Origin: Clostridia bacterium
GTDB lineage: Bacteria; Bacillota; Clostridia; TANB77; CAG-508
Assembly: GCA_016290095.1 (NCBI GenBank)
Contig: JAEESU010000019.1
Span: forward strand, 124,001-188,000
DNA: 64,000 nt
Direction of reading: 5' to 3'
Shown here: piece after piece, positions 1 to 8,124 of the stretch
How positions within the stretch are numbered: the stretch's first letter is position 1
Layout: each line of letters opens with the position of its first letter
Program-made: the position numbers and the translations under genes
The notes under the pieces: model-generated
Databases searched by the model: none
Told to the model about the DNA's origin: nothing
The model's input: the letters and a program-made list of their open reading frames with translations, nothing else

Positions 1-197
1 TTATAGAAATTAATTTGTCTGGTCTTTCCTGGTGTATTGCTTGTTCTAGCTAAAGATTTTCTACCAGTCATAGTATTAACAAAAGAAGATTTTCCAACAT
101 TAGATTTTCCAACTAATACAACTTCTGGTAAGTCTCCTTTGGGATATTGTTTTTGACTAGTAGCAGATATTTCAAATTTGGGATTTTTTACTATCAT
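1..197 (-). CDS. engB: Ribosome biogenesis GTPase EngB/YsxC, 5' part only
   Basis: This is the N-terminal 65 residues of a TrmE-Era-EngA-EngB-type GTPase; the gene runs off the left edge of the window. The protein opens with [14 protein letters not shown] and shows the G1 P-loop [12 protein letters not shown], followed by a [20 protein letters not shown] stretch that is characteristic of YsxC/YihA switch I. The family binds GTP and acts late in large ribosomal subunit assembly. The start lies 14 bases downstream of the serS stop, so it is probably the last gene of the T-box-controlled transcript. The ATG at 195-197 is preceded by GGAG. The identification is firm although only about one third of the protein is visible. 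Confidence 0.93.
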   Translation of the reverse strand, partial: MIVKNPKFEISATSQKQYPKGDLPEVVLVGKSNVGKSSFVNTMTGRKSLARTSNTPGKTRQINFY

Positions 198-210
198 ATT
201 TTTCTCCTAT

Positions 211-1497
211 TTATTTCTTTGGAACTAGTACTTTTGTACCACCCATATATGACCATAATACTTCTGGTATTTTAACACTTCCATCTTCTTGATAATTATT
301 TTCTAATACGCCAATTAATCCTCTTGGGCTTGCTATAACTGTGTTATTTAATGTTGCAACTAAATAATTTCCTTTTTCTCCTTTTGCTCTTATTGACAAT
401 CTTCTTGCTTGAGCATCTCCTAATGTTGAACAGCTTCCAACCTCAAAATACTTCTGCTGTCTTGGACTCCATGCTTCAACATCCACAGATTTAACTTTTA
501 AATCTGCTAAATCTCCACTACAACATTCTAAAGTTCTAACTGGTACATCTAAACTCCTGAAAAATTCAACTGTATAGTTCCACATTTTATTATACCAATC
601 CATTTGTTCCTCTGGCTTGCAAAGAACTATCATTTCTTGTTTTTCAAATTGATGAACTCTATATAATCCTCTTTCTTCTAGTCCATGAGATCCAACTTCT
701 TTTCTAAAGCATGGAGAATATCCTGTCAAACGAATTGGGAGTTCTTCTTCTTTTACTATTTGACCTTTGAATTTTCCTATCATAGAATGTTCACTTGTAC
801 CTATTAAATACAAGTCCTCACCTTCTATTTTGTACATCATTGCTTCTAATTCTTCAAAACTCATAACACCATTAACAACATCTGATCTAATCATAAATGG
901 TGGTATACAATATGTGAATCCCTTATTAATCATAAAATCTCTTGCATATGCAAGCATGGCTTCATGAAGTCTAGCAACATCACCTAACAAATAATAGAAT
1001 CCATTACCACTAGTTCTTCCAGCACTTTCTTTATCCAAACCATTTAAGCTTTCTATAATATCAGCATGATATGGTATTTCATAACTTGGTACAACAGGTT
1101 CACCAAATCTTTCGTTTTCAACATTTTCACTATCATCCTTTCCAATTGGAACAGACTTATCCATTATATTTGGAATTTTCATCATTCTTTCTTTTATTTC
1201 TTCTTTTAGATCTTCTTCTTTTCCTTCATTAGCAGCAAGCTTATCATTAATTTCTTGAACTTCTTGTTTAATTTTTTCTGCTTCCTCTTTTTGACCTTTA
1301 GCCATTAAGCCACCTATTTCTTTACTTTTGCTATTTCTTTGCATACGAAGTTCATCACACATTAATGTAAGCTCTCTTGATTCTTTATCAAGTTTTAAAA
1401 CTTCATCAACTAGAACTAATTTATGATCTTGAAATTTCTTTTTAATATTTTCTCTTACAATATCTGGATTTTCTCTTAAAAATTTAATATCTATCAT
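211..1497 (-). CDS. serS: Seryl-tRNA synthetase
   Basis: Class II synthetase that charges tRNA-Ser with serine in the cytoplasm. The 428 residues are the usual length. The first ~110 residues form the long antiparallel coiled-coil arm that binds the tRNA variable arm; the catalytic domain has GTSEHSM, motif 2 (CFRKEVGSHG, then RVHQFEKQE) and a motif 3 region ending ENNYQEDGSVKIPEVL. Motif 3 reads NNTVIASPRGLIGVLENN rather than the Bacillus form with a GSGLAxGRT core, so it belongs to a divergent subgroup, possibly closer to archaeal-type SerRS. GGAGGGG precedes the ATG. It follows a DUF1653 gene behind a T-box leader, so expression should respond to uncharged tRNA-Ser. Confidence 0.96.
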   Translation of the reverse strand: MIDIKFLRENPDIVRENIKKKFQDHKLVLVDEVLKLDKESRELTLMCDELRMQRNSKSKEIGGLMAKGQKEEAEKIKQEVQEINDKLAANEGKEEDLKEEIKERMMKIPNIMDKSVPIGKDDSENVENERFGEPVVPSYEIPYHADIIESLNGLDKESAGRTSGNGFYYLLGDVARLHEAMLAYARDFMINKGFTYCIPPFMIRSDVVNGVMSFEELEAMMYKIEGEDLYLIGTSEHSMIGKFKGQIVKEEELPIRLTGYSPCFRKEVGSHGLEERGLYRVHQFEKQEMIVLCKPEEQMDWYNKMWNYTVEFFRSLDVPVRTLECCSGDLADLKVKSVDVEAWSPRQQKYFEVGSCSTLGDAQARRLSIRAKGEKGNYLVATLNNTVIASPRGLIGVLENNYQEDGSVKIPEVLWSYMGGTKVLVPKK

Positions 1498-1543
1498 ATT
1501 CCCCTCCTTGATTTTGAGAACACATCCTCAAAAATCAGAAAAC

Positions 1544-1804
1544 TTATTTTTTTGTATAATCTTTTTCTAGATTCTCACATAATTCAAATCTATGTTTTTG
1601 ACCAGTTATATTATCAGGTCTTTCAGGTATTTCTTCTAGAAACATTGCTTCTCTTCTAACCCAAATTCTAGAATCATCTCTATCATATATAGGTTTATAT
1701 ACGACCATTCTTTCTTTTGTTTCCGAGTCTAAAGCTACATTTTCTACAAAATAATAATTTCCTTTAAAGTGTCTATACACTTTTCCAATTTTTACTTGTT
1801 CCAT
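1544..1804 (-). CDS. DUF1653 family protein
   Basis: Small (86-residue) soluble protein of the DUF1653 family, recognised from KVYRHFKGNYYFVENVALDSE near the start and a WVRxEAMFLEE segment near residue 50. The biochemical function is unknown; the fold resembles a small beta-barrel. The start is the ATG at 1802-1804 (MEQVKIGK) because AAAGGAGGA lies just upstream; an in-frame ATG 21 bases further up overlaps this ribosome site and is rejected. It is the first gene after the T-box terminator and precedes serS by 46 bases, so it is co-regulated with serine-tRNA charging. Confidence 0.85.
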   Translation of the reverse strand: MEQVKIGKVYRHFKGNYYFVENVALDSETKERMVVYKPIYDRDDSRIWVRREAMFLEEIPERPDNITGQKHRFELCENLEKDYTKK

Positions 1805-1830
1805 AAAAATTCCTCCTTTAAACATATAAC

Positions 1831-2050
1831 AAAAACGCCCTTATGCGTTTTTGCATAAGGGCGAATATATCGCGGTACCACCTTAATTTATATCTTGTTT
1901 TATTACTATAACCTGTAACAACTCGGGCTAGTTTTCTAGCAAGCTCTTAAGAGTAGATTTCATAAACGCTTTTTCCTGTTTACACCAACCACAGGCTCTC
2001 TATAAAAAGTTGGTTTATTACTTAATTCTTAATCAATCGCTTTACATAAA
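1831..2050 (-). promoter_or_regulatory. T-box leader riboswitch, predicted serine specific
   Basis: The leader carries the invariant T-box core AAGGTGGTACCGCG (on the minus strand, about 1869-1882) directly before a strong terminator stem CGCCCTTATGC/GCATAAGGGCG (1836-1863) followed by T5. Upstream lie the stem I elements AGAGAGCC and GGTTGGTG typical of T-boxes. In the specifier region the sequence GAAATCTACTC offers TCT (complement of 1955-1957), a serine codon, matching serS downstream. Uncharged tRNA-Ser should pair with the specifier and the TGGT bulge and favour the antiterminator. The specifier was assigned by inspection and gene context, not by folding. Confidence 0.93.
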
Positions 2051-2052
2051 TT

Positions 2053-2080
2053 ATTATACCACATTTTTTTGTTTTGTAAA
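2053..2080 (-). promoter_or_regulatory. Sigma-A promoter of the T-box/serS unit
   Basis: On the minus strand TTTACA (2075-2080) is followed after 16 bases by TATAAT (2053-2058), immediately upstream of the T-box leader. Confidence 0.75.
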
Positions 2081-2122
2081 TATTTTTTATAAAAAGTTTT
2101 GATTTCAATATCTTTAAGAATT

Positions 2123-2296
2123 CTATTTTTTTCCTATAATAGATTTTAAAGCCTTTTCCCTTGGAAGTACTATTACATGTTCACAACCTAAACATTTAAG
2201 CTTAAAGTCAACACCTACTCTAGTAATCTCCCATTCTCTACTTCCACATGGATGAGCTTTTTTTGTTTTTACAATATCTCCAACATTATATTCCAT
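2123..2296 (-). CDS. DUF951 family small protein
   Basis: A 57-residue protein starting MEYNVGDIVKTKKAHPCGS and ending IVLPREKALKSIIGKK. The DIVxxKKxHPCGsxxWxIxRVGxDxKLKCxGCxH pattern is diagnostic of DUF951. The three cysteines could bind metal (CG...CLGC). The family is widespread in Firmicutes and has no assigned function; a nucleic-acid-binding role is only a guess. Its ATG lies one base after the gltX stop, so it is translated from the same message. The ribosome site (AAGAAGAG) lies inside the end of gltX. Confidence 0.85.
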   Translation of the reverse strand: MEYNVGDIVKTKKAHPCGSREWEITRVGVDFKLKCLGCEHVIVLPREKALKSIIGKK

Positions 2297-2297
2297 A

Positions 2298-3923
2298 CTA
2301 TTTTACTCTTCTTAAAATTTCTTCTTTTCCTAAAATTCTTATAATTTCATAAAGATCTGGCGTATTGCATTTTCCTGTTAAAGTAACTCTTATAACTGTT
2401 GAAATATCTCCAACATGGCCTTTATATCCATCTGGATTTGCTTTAAATTCTTTAACCTCTCTAGCATATCCTAGCTCTCCTGCTAAATCTTTCATTTTGT
2501 TAAACCATGTTTCTTTATCATCATTTTCGTTATAATATTTTTCAAAATACAATTTAACAATTTTTTCTATTTCAGATTTATCTGTTACTTTTTGATATTC
2601 AAATGCGTTTTTATCCATTTTATTAAATTTTTCTGGATACATGTAATAAATAATATCTTTTAAATCAGACCATTTAGCAATATCTTTTCTAGGTTTTTGA
2701 TTTCCTCTTTCAATACCTAAAATTCTTAATGAATATTCTTTATTTTCTAGCATTTCATTTAGTTCACTATCATAGACTTCTGCCCAAGCTTTTGCATCTT
2801 CATAAACTTTTTCTGCTGAAAATCTTGATATAACATTTTTTGAAACATCATGCATTTTCACCATATCAAAAAGTGCGCCACTAACACCCATTTTTCTTAT
2901 ATCTACTTCAAATTCATTTATATCTTTATCTGGATTTTGTTTTCTCCACATTTCGAAATTTGAATTGATAATATTCATCATATATTCAATTACAGATTCT
3001 TTTGGAATTCCCTCTTCTGTATAATAACTTACAGCAGCTTCTGGATCTTTTCTCTTGCTCAATTTTCTTTTTGAATCGCCGTCTTGTTTCATAAGTGGTG
3101 CTGTATGTCCATATTTTGGAATTTTAAAACCTAGCTCATAAAATAATTGCAAATGAAGTGGTACTGATGAAACCCACTCATCAGAACGTGTAACTAATGT
3201 AGTTCTCATTAAATGGTCATCTACTGCATGTGCAAAATGGTATGTTGGTAATCCATCAGATTTAATTATGATAATGTCCAAATCATTTTCTGGGAAATCT
3301 ATACTTCCTTTTATTACATCTTTATGTTTTATTTTTCTTTCTGGATTTCCTGGAGATCTAAATCTAACAACATATGGAACTCCATTTTTTATTTTTTCTA
3401 TGGCCATATCTATAGGCATATTTCTACACTTTGCCCATTTTCCATAATATCCTGTTCTTTCTTTTGCTTTCTCTTGATTAGAACGTGATTCTTCAAGTTC
3501 TTCTGGAGTACAAAAACATGGATATGCTTTTCCCTCTGAAATTAATTTTTTAGCATAAGATTTATAAATGTCTCCTCTTTCACTTTGTATATAAGGCCCA
3601 TAATTTCCTCTTCCAACTGTTTCATCAGGAGATAAACCATATTTTTCAAAAGCATTTAGTATTTCTTCAACACCATTATCAATCTTTCTTTTTTGGTCTG
3701 TATCTTCTATTCTCACAAAGAAAACTCCACCTGTTTGATCTGCTATTTTTTTAGCAAGTAAACCTTGAAACAATCCTCCAATATGAATAAAACCTGTTGG
3801 ACTTGGAGCAACTCTTAAAACTTCTGCTCCTTCTGGCAGATTTCTTTCTGGGTATTTTTCTTCATAATAAGTATAATCCTTTATATCTGGAAATATTAAA
3901 TTTGCTAAATCTTTGTAATCCAT
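2298..3923 (-). CDS. gltX: Glutamyl-tRNA synthetase
   Basis: Class I synthetase that attaches glutamate to tRNA-Glu. The HIGH signature is in RVAPSPTGFIHIGGLF (about residues 37-52) and the KMSKS equivalent is KRKLSKRKDPEA (about residue 290). A CFC motif follows near residue 137 (PCFCTPEELEES). At 541 residues it is longer than the usual 470-500, matching the long clostridial form whose N terminus extends by about 35 residues. The gene has its own promoter, with AAAGGAG before the ATG. DUF951 follows directly. Confidence 0.95.
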   Translation of the reverse strand: MDYKDLANLIFPDIKDYTYYEEKYPERNLPEGAEVLRVAPSPTGFIHIGGLFQGLLAKKIADQTGGVFFVRIEDTDQKRKIDNGVEEILNAFEKYGLSPDETVGRGNYGPYIQSERGDIYKSYAKKLISEGKAYPCFCTPEELEESRSNQEKAKERTGYYGKWAKCRNMPIDMAIEKIKNGVPYVVRFRSPGNPERKIKHKDVIKGSIDFPENDLDIIIIKSDGLPTYHFAHAVDDHLMRTTLVTRSDEWVSSVPLHLQLFYELGFKIPKYGHTAPLMKQDGDSKRKLSKRKDPEAAVSYYTEEGIPKESVIEYMMNIINSNFEMWRKQNPDKDINEFEVDIRKMGVSGALFDMVKMHDVSKNVISRFSAEKVYEDAKAWAEVYDSELNEMLENKEYSLRILGIERGNQKPRKDIAKWSDLKDIIYYMYPEKFNKMDKNAFEYQKVTDKSEIEKIVKLYFEKYYNENDDKETWFNKMKDLAGELGYAREVKEFKANPDGYKGHVGDISTVIRVTLTGKCNTPDLYEIIRILGKEEILRRVK

Positions 3924-3955
3924 TCTTTATAAACTCCTTTAATAAACTATATATT

Positions 3956-3984
3956 AGAATATCATATTTATAAGTAAATTTCAA
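3956..3984 (-). promoter_or_regulatory. Sigma-A promoter of gltX
   Basis: Minus strand: TTGAAA (3979-3984), 17-base spacer, TATTCT (3956-3961), about 33 bases upstream of the gltX start. Confidence 0.6.
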
Positions 3985-4076
3985 CTTTAAAATGTTAATA
4001 AAATACCACTTAAGTTATTTCTTTTACCATTTATATAATCTTTTTGTTTTGATAATAATTTGTAATCTATTAGTTA

Positions 4077-4105
4077 TTGAAATTATTTTATTATATATAT
4101 ATAAT
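4077..4105 (+). promoter_or_regulatory. Sigma-A promoter of the zinc-ribbon gene
   Basis: TTGAAA (4077-4082), 17-base spacer, TATAAT (4100-4105), followed by a short leader and GGAG before the ATG at 4133. Confidence 0.65.
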
Positions 4106-4132
4106 TTATATATAATATTTTAGGAGTTATAT

Positions 4133-5041
4133 ATGGAAGTTAAATGTAGTTATTGTCGAAGAAAAATCGCAGATTCTATGGTTATTTGTCCTTATTGTGG
4201 TGCAGAAAACGAAAACTATAATCCTATTTTTAATAAAGAGGAAAATACTAGTGTTTCCGCAAAGAATCCTCAAACAATTGAAGAATTAAAAGAATGGTAT
4301 AATTCCATGAATCTTCCAAGTCCAGAAGTAACGAGATTCTTTATAGGAAAAGATTATTCTGGGCCAATGGCTTTTGGCATATATAAAAGTGATCTTACTG
4401 GAGATTATATTGTATATAAAAATAAAAAAGATCGTTCAAGAGCAATTAGATATCAAGGGCCAGATGAAAATTATGCTGTAAACGAACTATATCTAAAATT
4501 AAAATCAGAAATTGCAAGTCAAAAAACTCGTAATGAATACGCTTCATTCACATCCTCAAATTCAAAAAGAAAGTCAAGAAGTGTTCCATCACTGCCTATT
4601 ATGCCAATAATCGTAATAGTAGGCGTTGTTATTTTTATATTTTCATCTATTAGTTCTGTTTTTGGTCCTCCTAGAGGATACTATAAATATCACGATTCTT
4701 ATTATTATCGTCAAAATAGTAGATGGTATCAATATGATAATGACTGGTATAGAGTTACTCCGCCACGTGAATTGAAAAAGAATTATTCAGAATATTATAC
4801 ATCTGAATACTATAGTCCAAGTTATGATATAACTGATTTTGAATATAGTGGATATTACGATTCTCCTAGTAGTTCATTTTGGAGTTCTAGTAGCGATTAT
4901 GATAGTAGTTCACGCAGTGATTCAAGTTGGTGGGATTCTGATAGTTCTTGGGACTCTAGTAGTTCTTGGGATTCTGACAGTTTTTGGGATTCAAGTGATT
5001 CATGGGACTCAAGTTCAACTGATTGGGACAGTGATTGGTAA
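4133..5041 (+). CDS. Zinc-ribbon, single-span membrane protein with Trp/Asp/Ser-rich tail
   Basis: A 302-residue protein with three parts. Residues 4-24 form a zinc ribbon (CSYCRRK...CPYCGAE). Residues ~50-130 are a conserved soluble domain (TIEELKEWYNSMNLPSPEVTRFFIG, later YKNKKDRSRAIRYQGPDENYAVNELY) that I recall from many clostridial zinc-ribbon proteins. One membrane segment lies at ~155-175. The remaining ~125 residues are rich first in Tyr/Ser and then in short repeats built from Ser, Asp and Trp (SSWDSD, SFWDSSDSWDSS), ending WDSDW. The tail is acidic, low-complexity and probably outside the cell or disordered. It is a monocistronic unit with its own promoter and terminator. Function is unknown. 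Confidence 0.8.
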   Translation: MEVKCSYCRRKIADSMVICPYCGAENENYNPIFNKEENTSVSAKNPQTIEELKEWYNSMNLPSPEVTRFFIGKDYSGPMAFGIYKSDLTGDYIVYKNKKDRSRAIRYQGPDENYAVNELYLKLKSEIASQKTRNEYASFTSSNSKRKSRSVPSLPIMPIIVIVGVVIFIFSSISSVFGPPRGYYKYHDSYYYRQNSRWYQYDNDWYRVTPPRELKKNYSEYYTSEYYSPSYDITDFEYSGYYDSPSSSFWSSSSDYDSSSRSDSSWWDSDSSWDSSSSWDSDSFWDSSDSWDSSSTDWDSDW

Positions 5042-5045
5042 AATA

Positions 5046-5077
5046 AAAAAGTCAAGATTTATTAATCTTGACTTTTT
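5046..5077. terminator. Bidirectional terminator
   Basis: AAAAAGTCAAGATT/AATCTTGACTTTTT hairpin with a 4-base loop between two convergent genes; poly-T follows on both strands. Confidence 0.9.
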
Positions 5078-5084
5078 ATTTTAA

Positions 5085-5732
5085 TTATCTCTCATCTGGT
5101 TCATCACTTTCTTTTTGTTCTGCTTCTCCCAACACTTTATATACTCTTAAAATCGATACCATCTCATCAAAGTCTATTTTTCTATAATTAGTATTTGCTG
5201 TCCCATTCATAGGAATAACTCTTGTAATCAATTGTGGAGAAATTGGTCTATTTCTATCATATTCGTTTCCAATTCTAATATATTGCCTTGATTCATATTC
5301 TCTATTGGCATATGTTCTAACTGAGATTCTATGATCTCCTAATGAATATGAAGGTATTGATGAGAGTTTTTCTATTATCTCTCTCATATCTTCTCTTTCT
5401 TTACCTTCTAATTTTGATTTTTCCAATTGTTCTAACAATTTAGTTCTAATCTCTGTATATTCTTTTTCTTCCCTTTCAACTCTTCCGAAAAATCTATCTA
5501 ATTCTGGTGCAAATTCAGAATCTGAAAGATAAGGTAATATTTCTTCTTCTGATAAATTATCTCTTTTTAATGTAGGATCTTTTACTCCTTTTTCAGTAAT
5601 TGAAACACCAAATTTTCCTGTTTTTCTACTATATCCTAATCCTAATAATTCTCCGGTTTTTTCACTTTTTAAAGTAATAGGATATGCTAATTTTTTTAGT
5701 ATTTCTCTTCTGTCATAAACATATTTTTCCAT
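5085..5732 (-). CDS. Hypothetical soluble protein
   Basis: A 215-residue charged, soluble protein that I do not recognise. The ATG at 5730-5732 (MEKYVYDRREILKK) is chosen because AGGAGGAAGAGT precedes it; the in-frame ATG 24 bases further upstream has no ribosome site. A segment near residue 20 reads TLKSEKTGELLGLGYSRKTG, which looks like a small beta hairpin domain. A helical, Glu/Lys-rich middle (~residues 80-130) could form a coiled coil. There is no signal peptide or membrane segment. It is monocistronic, ending at the shared terminator. Confidence 0.7.
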   Translation of the reverse strand: MEKYVYDRREILKKLAYPITLKSEKTGELLGLGYSRKTGKFGVSITEKGVKDPTLKRDNLSEEEILPYLSDSEFAPELDRFFGRVEREEKEYTEIRTKLLEQLEKSKLEGKEREDMREIIEKLSSIPSYSLGDHRISVRTYANREYESRQYIRIGNEYDRNRPISPQLITRVIPMNGTANTNYRKIDFDEMVSILRVYKVLGEAEQKESDEPDER

Positions 5733-5826
5733 ACTCTTCCTCCTACTAAAAACCATATTTAAATCAATTTATATTTTATCACGTTTTAAGTGTTATGTCA
5801 ACTTGAGTTTTTTTAAGAACTATAAA

Positions 5827-5853
5827 AAAATCAAGGCATAATGCCTTGATTTT
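5827..5853 (-). terminator. Terminator of the RNase J gene
   Basis: Perfect hairpin AAAATCAAGGCAT/ATGCCTTGATTTT, with T-rich sequence following on the minus strand; it overlaps the stop codon region. Confidence 0.85.
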
Positions 5854-7699
5854 ATATTTCCATAATAATTGGTAAAATCATTGGATTTCTCTTAGTAGTT
5901 TGGAAAACATAATCTTTTAATGCTTCTCTAATATTTGTTTTCATTGTGCTCCAATCAGTTGTATGATTGTCAACACATTTCATTATTTCAATACTTACTA
6001 TATTTTTCACATCTTCCATTAGATTTTCTGATTCTCTAACATATACGAATCCTCTTGAAATAACATCAGGCCCAGCTATTACATTTCCATGTGAATCCAT
6101 AGTTAAAACAACTACAATTAGACCATCTTGTGATAAATGTTGTCTATCTCTAATTACGATATTTCCAACATCTCCTACTCCCAATCCGTCAACAAATACA
6201 TTTCCTACTTGAACTGTTCCTGCAAATCTAGCTTCATTTTCATTTATTTCTAACACTTTTCCATTCTTAAGTAACATAATGTTATCTTCAGGAATTCCAA
6301 GTAATTTAGCAGTATTACTATGTGCAATTAATTGTCTATATTCACCATGAACTGGTATAAAGAATTTCGGTTTCACTAAAGAAAGCATCAATTTTTGTTC
6401 TTCTTGGCAAGCATGTCCAGAAACATGAACATCTGCTAAAGAACTATACACAACTTCTGCACCAATTTTCATTAAATCATCAATTACTTTTGCTACAAAT
6501 TTTTCGTTTCCAGGAATTGGGTTTGCAGAAATTATTACCAAGTCATTTGAGTTAATATTTACTTTTTTATGTTCCCCATTAGCCATCCTAGTTAATGCAG
6601 ACATTGGCTCTCCTTGGCTTCCTGTAGTAATAATTACTAATTGTTCATCTGTATAATTAGAAATCATATCAATATCTATAAATACATTTTTTGGTGCTTT
6701 AATATAACCAAGTTCCACAGATGTTTCTATCATTTTTATCATGCTTCTTCCACAAACAGCAATCTTTCTGTTATTTGCAACAGCAGAATTTACAATTTGT
6801 TGTACTCTATGCATGTTTGATGCAAATGTAGCAATTACAATTCTTTTCTTGCAATTATTAAATAATTTGTCAAATACCTCTCCTACTGTTCTTTCTGACA
6901 TAGTATAACCTTTTCTTTCAGCATTTGTACTATCAGATAATAAAGCAAGTACACCTTTATTTCCTAATTCTGCCAATCTTCCTAGGTCCATTCTGTTTCC
7001 TTCATCAATAGGCGTATAATCAATTTTAAAATCGCCTGTATGAACAACTGTACCAATTGGAGTATGAATTGCTAAAGCTGCTGAATCTGGTATACTGTGA
7101 CAGCATCTTATAAACTCTACTCTCATTTTTCCAAGTACTATAGTTTGTCCTTGTTTTACAACATTTAGTTTTGCTGTTTTAACTAATCCGTGCTCTTCTA
7201 ATTTATTTTCAATCAAACCAATTGTTAATTTTGTAGCATATATAGGAATATTCATTTGTTTTAATAAATAAGCAATTGATCCTATATGATCTTCGTGACC
7301 ATGAGTTACTACCAAACCTCTTATTTTATCTTTATTTTTTTCTAGATAGCTAAAATCTGGAATTACTAAATCAATTCCTAACATATCATCTTCTGGAAAA
7401 GCAACACCACAGTCAACAATAATAATATCGTTTCCATACTCAAATACAGTTATATTTTTTCCAATCTCTTCAATTCCACCTAAAGGAATAATTTTTAAAT
7501 TTTCTTTTTTAAATACAAAATCTTCTTTAATAACTAATGGTTTCTTTTTTTCTTCAACCCAAACTAATTCCATATTTTTTGGTTTTATTAATGTACCATT
7601 CCCTATATTAGAATTTACATTTGTATTCACTTTTTTTGATTTTCTTGAGTAATTTCTCTTTCTACTCTTTTTTTCATTTGAATTAATATTTTCTTCCAT
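5852..7699 (-). CDS. rnj: Ribonuclease J
   Basis: Metallo-beta-lactamase/beta-CASP nuclease with 5'-3' exonuclease and endonuclease activity in mRNA turnover and rRNA maturation. The core starts near residue 65 (LKIIPLGGIEEIGKN). Metal ligands are visible in THGHEDHIGS, CHSIPDS and HTGDFKID; beta-CASP motifs include SDSTNAERKG, TTGSQGEP and VHVSGHA. The protein is 615 residues, about 60 longer than Bacillus RNase J1, because of a Lys/Arg/Asn-rich low-complexity N terminus. AAAGGAG lies unusually far (about 24 bases) from the ATG and no better start is apparent. The gene has a hairpin-rich upstream region. Confidence 0.95.
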   Translation of the reverse strand: MEENINSNEKKSRKRNYSRKSKKVNTNVNSNIGNGTLIKPKNMELVWVEEKKKPLVIKEDFVFKKENLKIIPLGGIEEIGKNITVFEYGNDIIIVDCGVAFPEDDMLGIDLVIPDFSYLEKNKDKIRGLVVTHGHEDHIGSIAYLLKQMNIPIYATKLTIGLIENKLEEHGLVKTAKLNVVKQGQTIVLGKMRVEFIRCCHSIPDSAALAIHTPIGTVVHTGDFKIDYTPIDEGNRMDLGRLAELGNKGVLALLSDSTNAERKGYTMSERTVGEVFDKLFNNCKKRIVIATFASNMHRVQQIVNSAVANNRKIAVCGRSMIKMIETSVELGYIKAPKNVFIDIDMISNYTDEQLVIITTGSQGEPMSALTRMANGEHKKVNINSNDLVIISANPIPGNEKFVAKVIDDLMKIGAEVVYSSLADVHVSGHACQEEQKLMLSLVKPKFFIPVHGEYRQLIAHSNTAKLLGIPEDNIMLLKNGKVLEINENEARFAGTVQVGNVFVDGLGVGDVGNIVIRDRQHLSQDGLIVVVLTMDSHGNVIAGPDVISRGFVYVRESENLMEDVKNIVSIEIMKCVDNHTTDWSTMKTNIREALKDYVFQTTKRNPMILPIIMEI

Positions 7700-7785
7700 T
7701 TTATTTTGTATAATAAATATACTCTCCTTTCTTATTTTTTAATTAATACTAATTTATAAACTTTAATTATTAATTTTTAATCATC

Positions 7786-7825
7786 AAAAAGAGAGTCTAT
7801 AACTATATAAATATAGTTAGACTCT
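7786..7825 (-). terminator. Terminator-like hairpin in the region upstream of rnj
   Basis: On the minus strand, AGAGTCTAACTATA pairs with TATAGTTATAGACTCT and is followed by CTTTTTG. It lies about 90 bases upstream of the RNase J start. It either ends the transcript coming from the transposase gene or acts as an attenuator for rnj. Confidence 0.7.
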
Positions 7826-7858
7826 TCAGAAAATATCTTACCAACTTATTATTTTTTA

Positions 7859-7914
7859 GAAAAACAATATAAACATAAGCCATATTATAGCCTATGTTAA
7901 AATAATAGTTTTTC
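7859..7914. other. Long imperfect hairpin between rnj and the transposase gene
   Basis: AAAAACAATATAAACATA pairs imperfectly with TATGTTAAAATAATAGTTTTT around a central GCC...GCC segment. The 12-base string ATTATAGCCTAT in it recurs at about 8031-8042. The rest of the 7700-8061 gap is AT-rich with no gene that I can support. Confidence 0.45.
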
Positions 7915-8061
7915 TTTTTTTCTTAAATTTCTTTCACATTTAAGAACTGTTTTCCGATCACTACTAAATTTTAAATATTTTCCGAACTCTTTTTAATATT
8001 TTTTATAAATCTCATTAATTACTATAAAACATTATAGCCTATTAAGCAAAAAAAGTCAAAT

Positions 8062-8124
8062 AGTTCCACAGTTTCACAGGGACGTTCCTTTTAGTTTCAC
8101 TTTGGCACTCTAGGGACACTCCTT
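8062..8124 (-). repeat. REP-like palindromic element, copy A
   Basis: The minus strand reads AAGGAGTGTCCCT, an imperfect inner hairpin AGTGCCA/TGAAACT, then AAAAGGAACGTCCCTGT and a GAAACTGTGGAAC tail. The same layout, in opposite orientation, is found at 8990-9044 on the other side of the transposase gene. The inner stem is degenerate in this copy. The element overlaps the last codons and the stop of the transposase gene. Confidence 0.88.

Noticed and set aside
4839..5084. Plus-strand frame within the Ser/Asp/Trp repeats
   Set aside because: Shadow of the repetitive tail of the zinc-ribbon gene in another frame.
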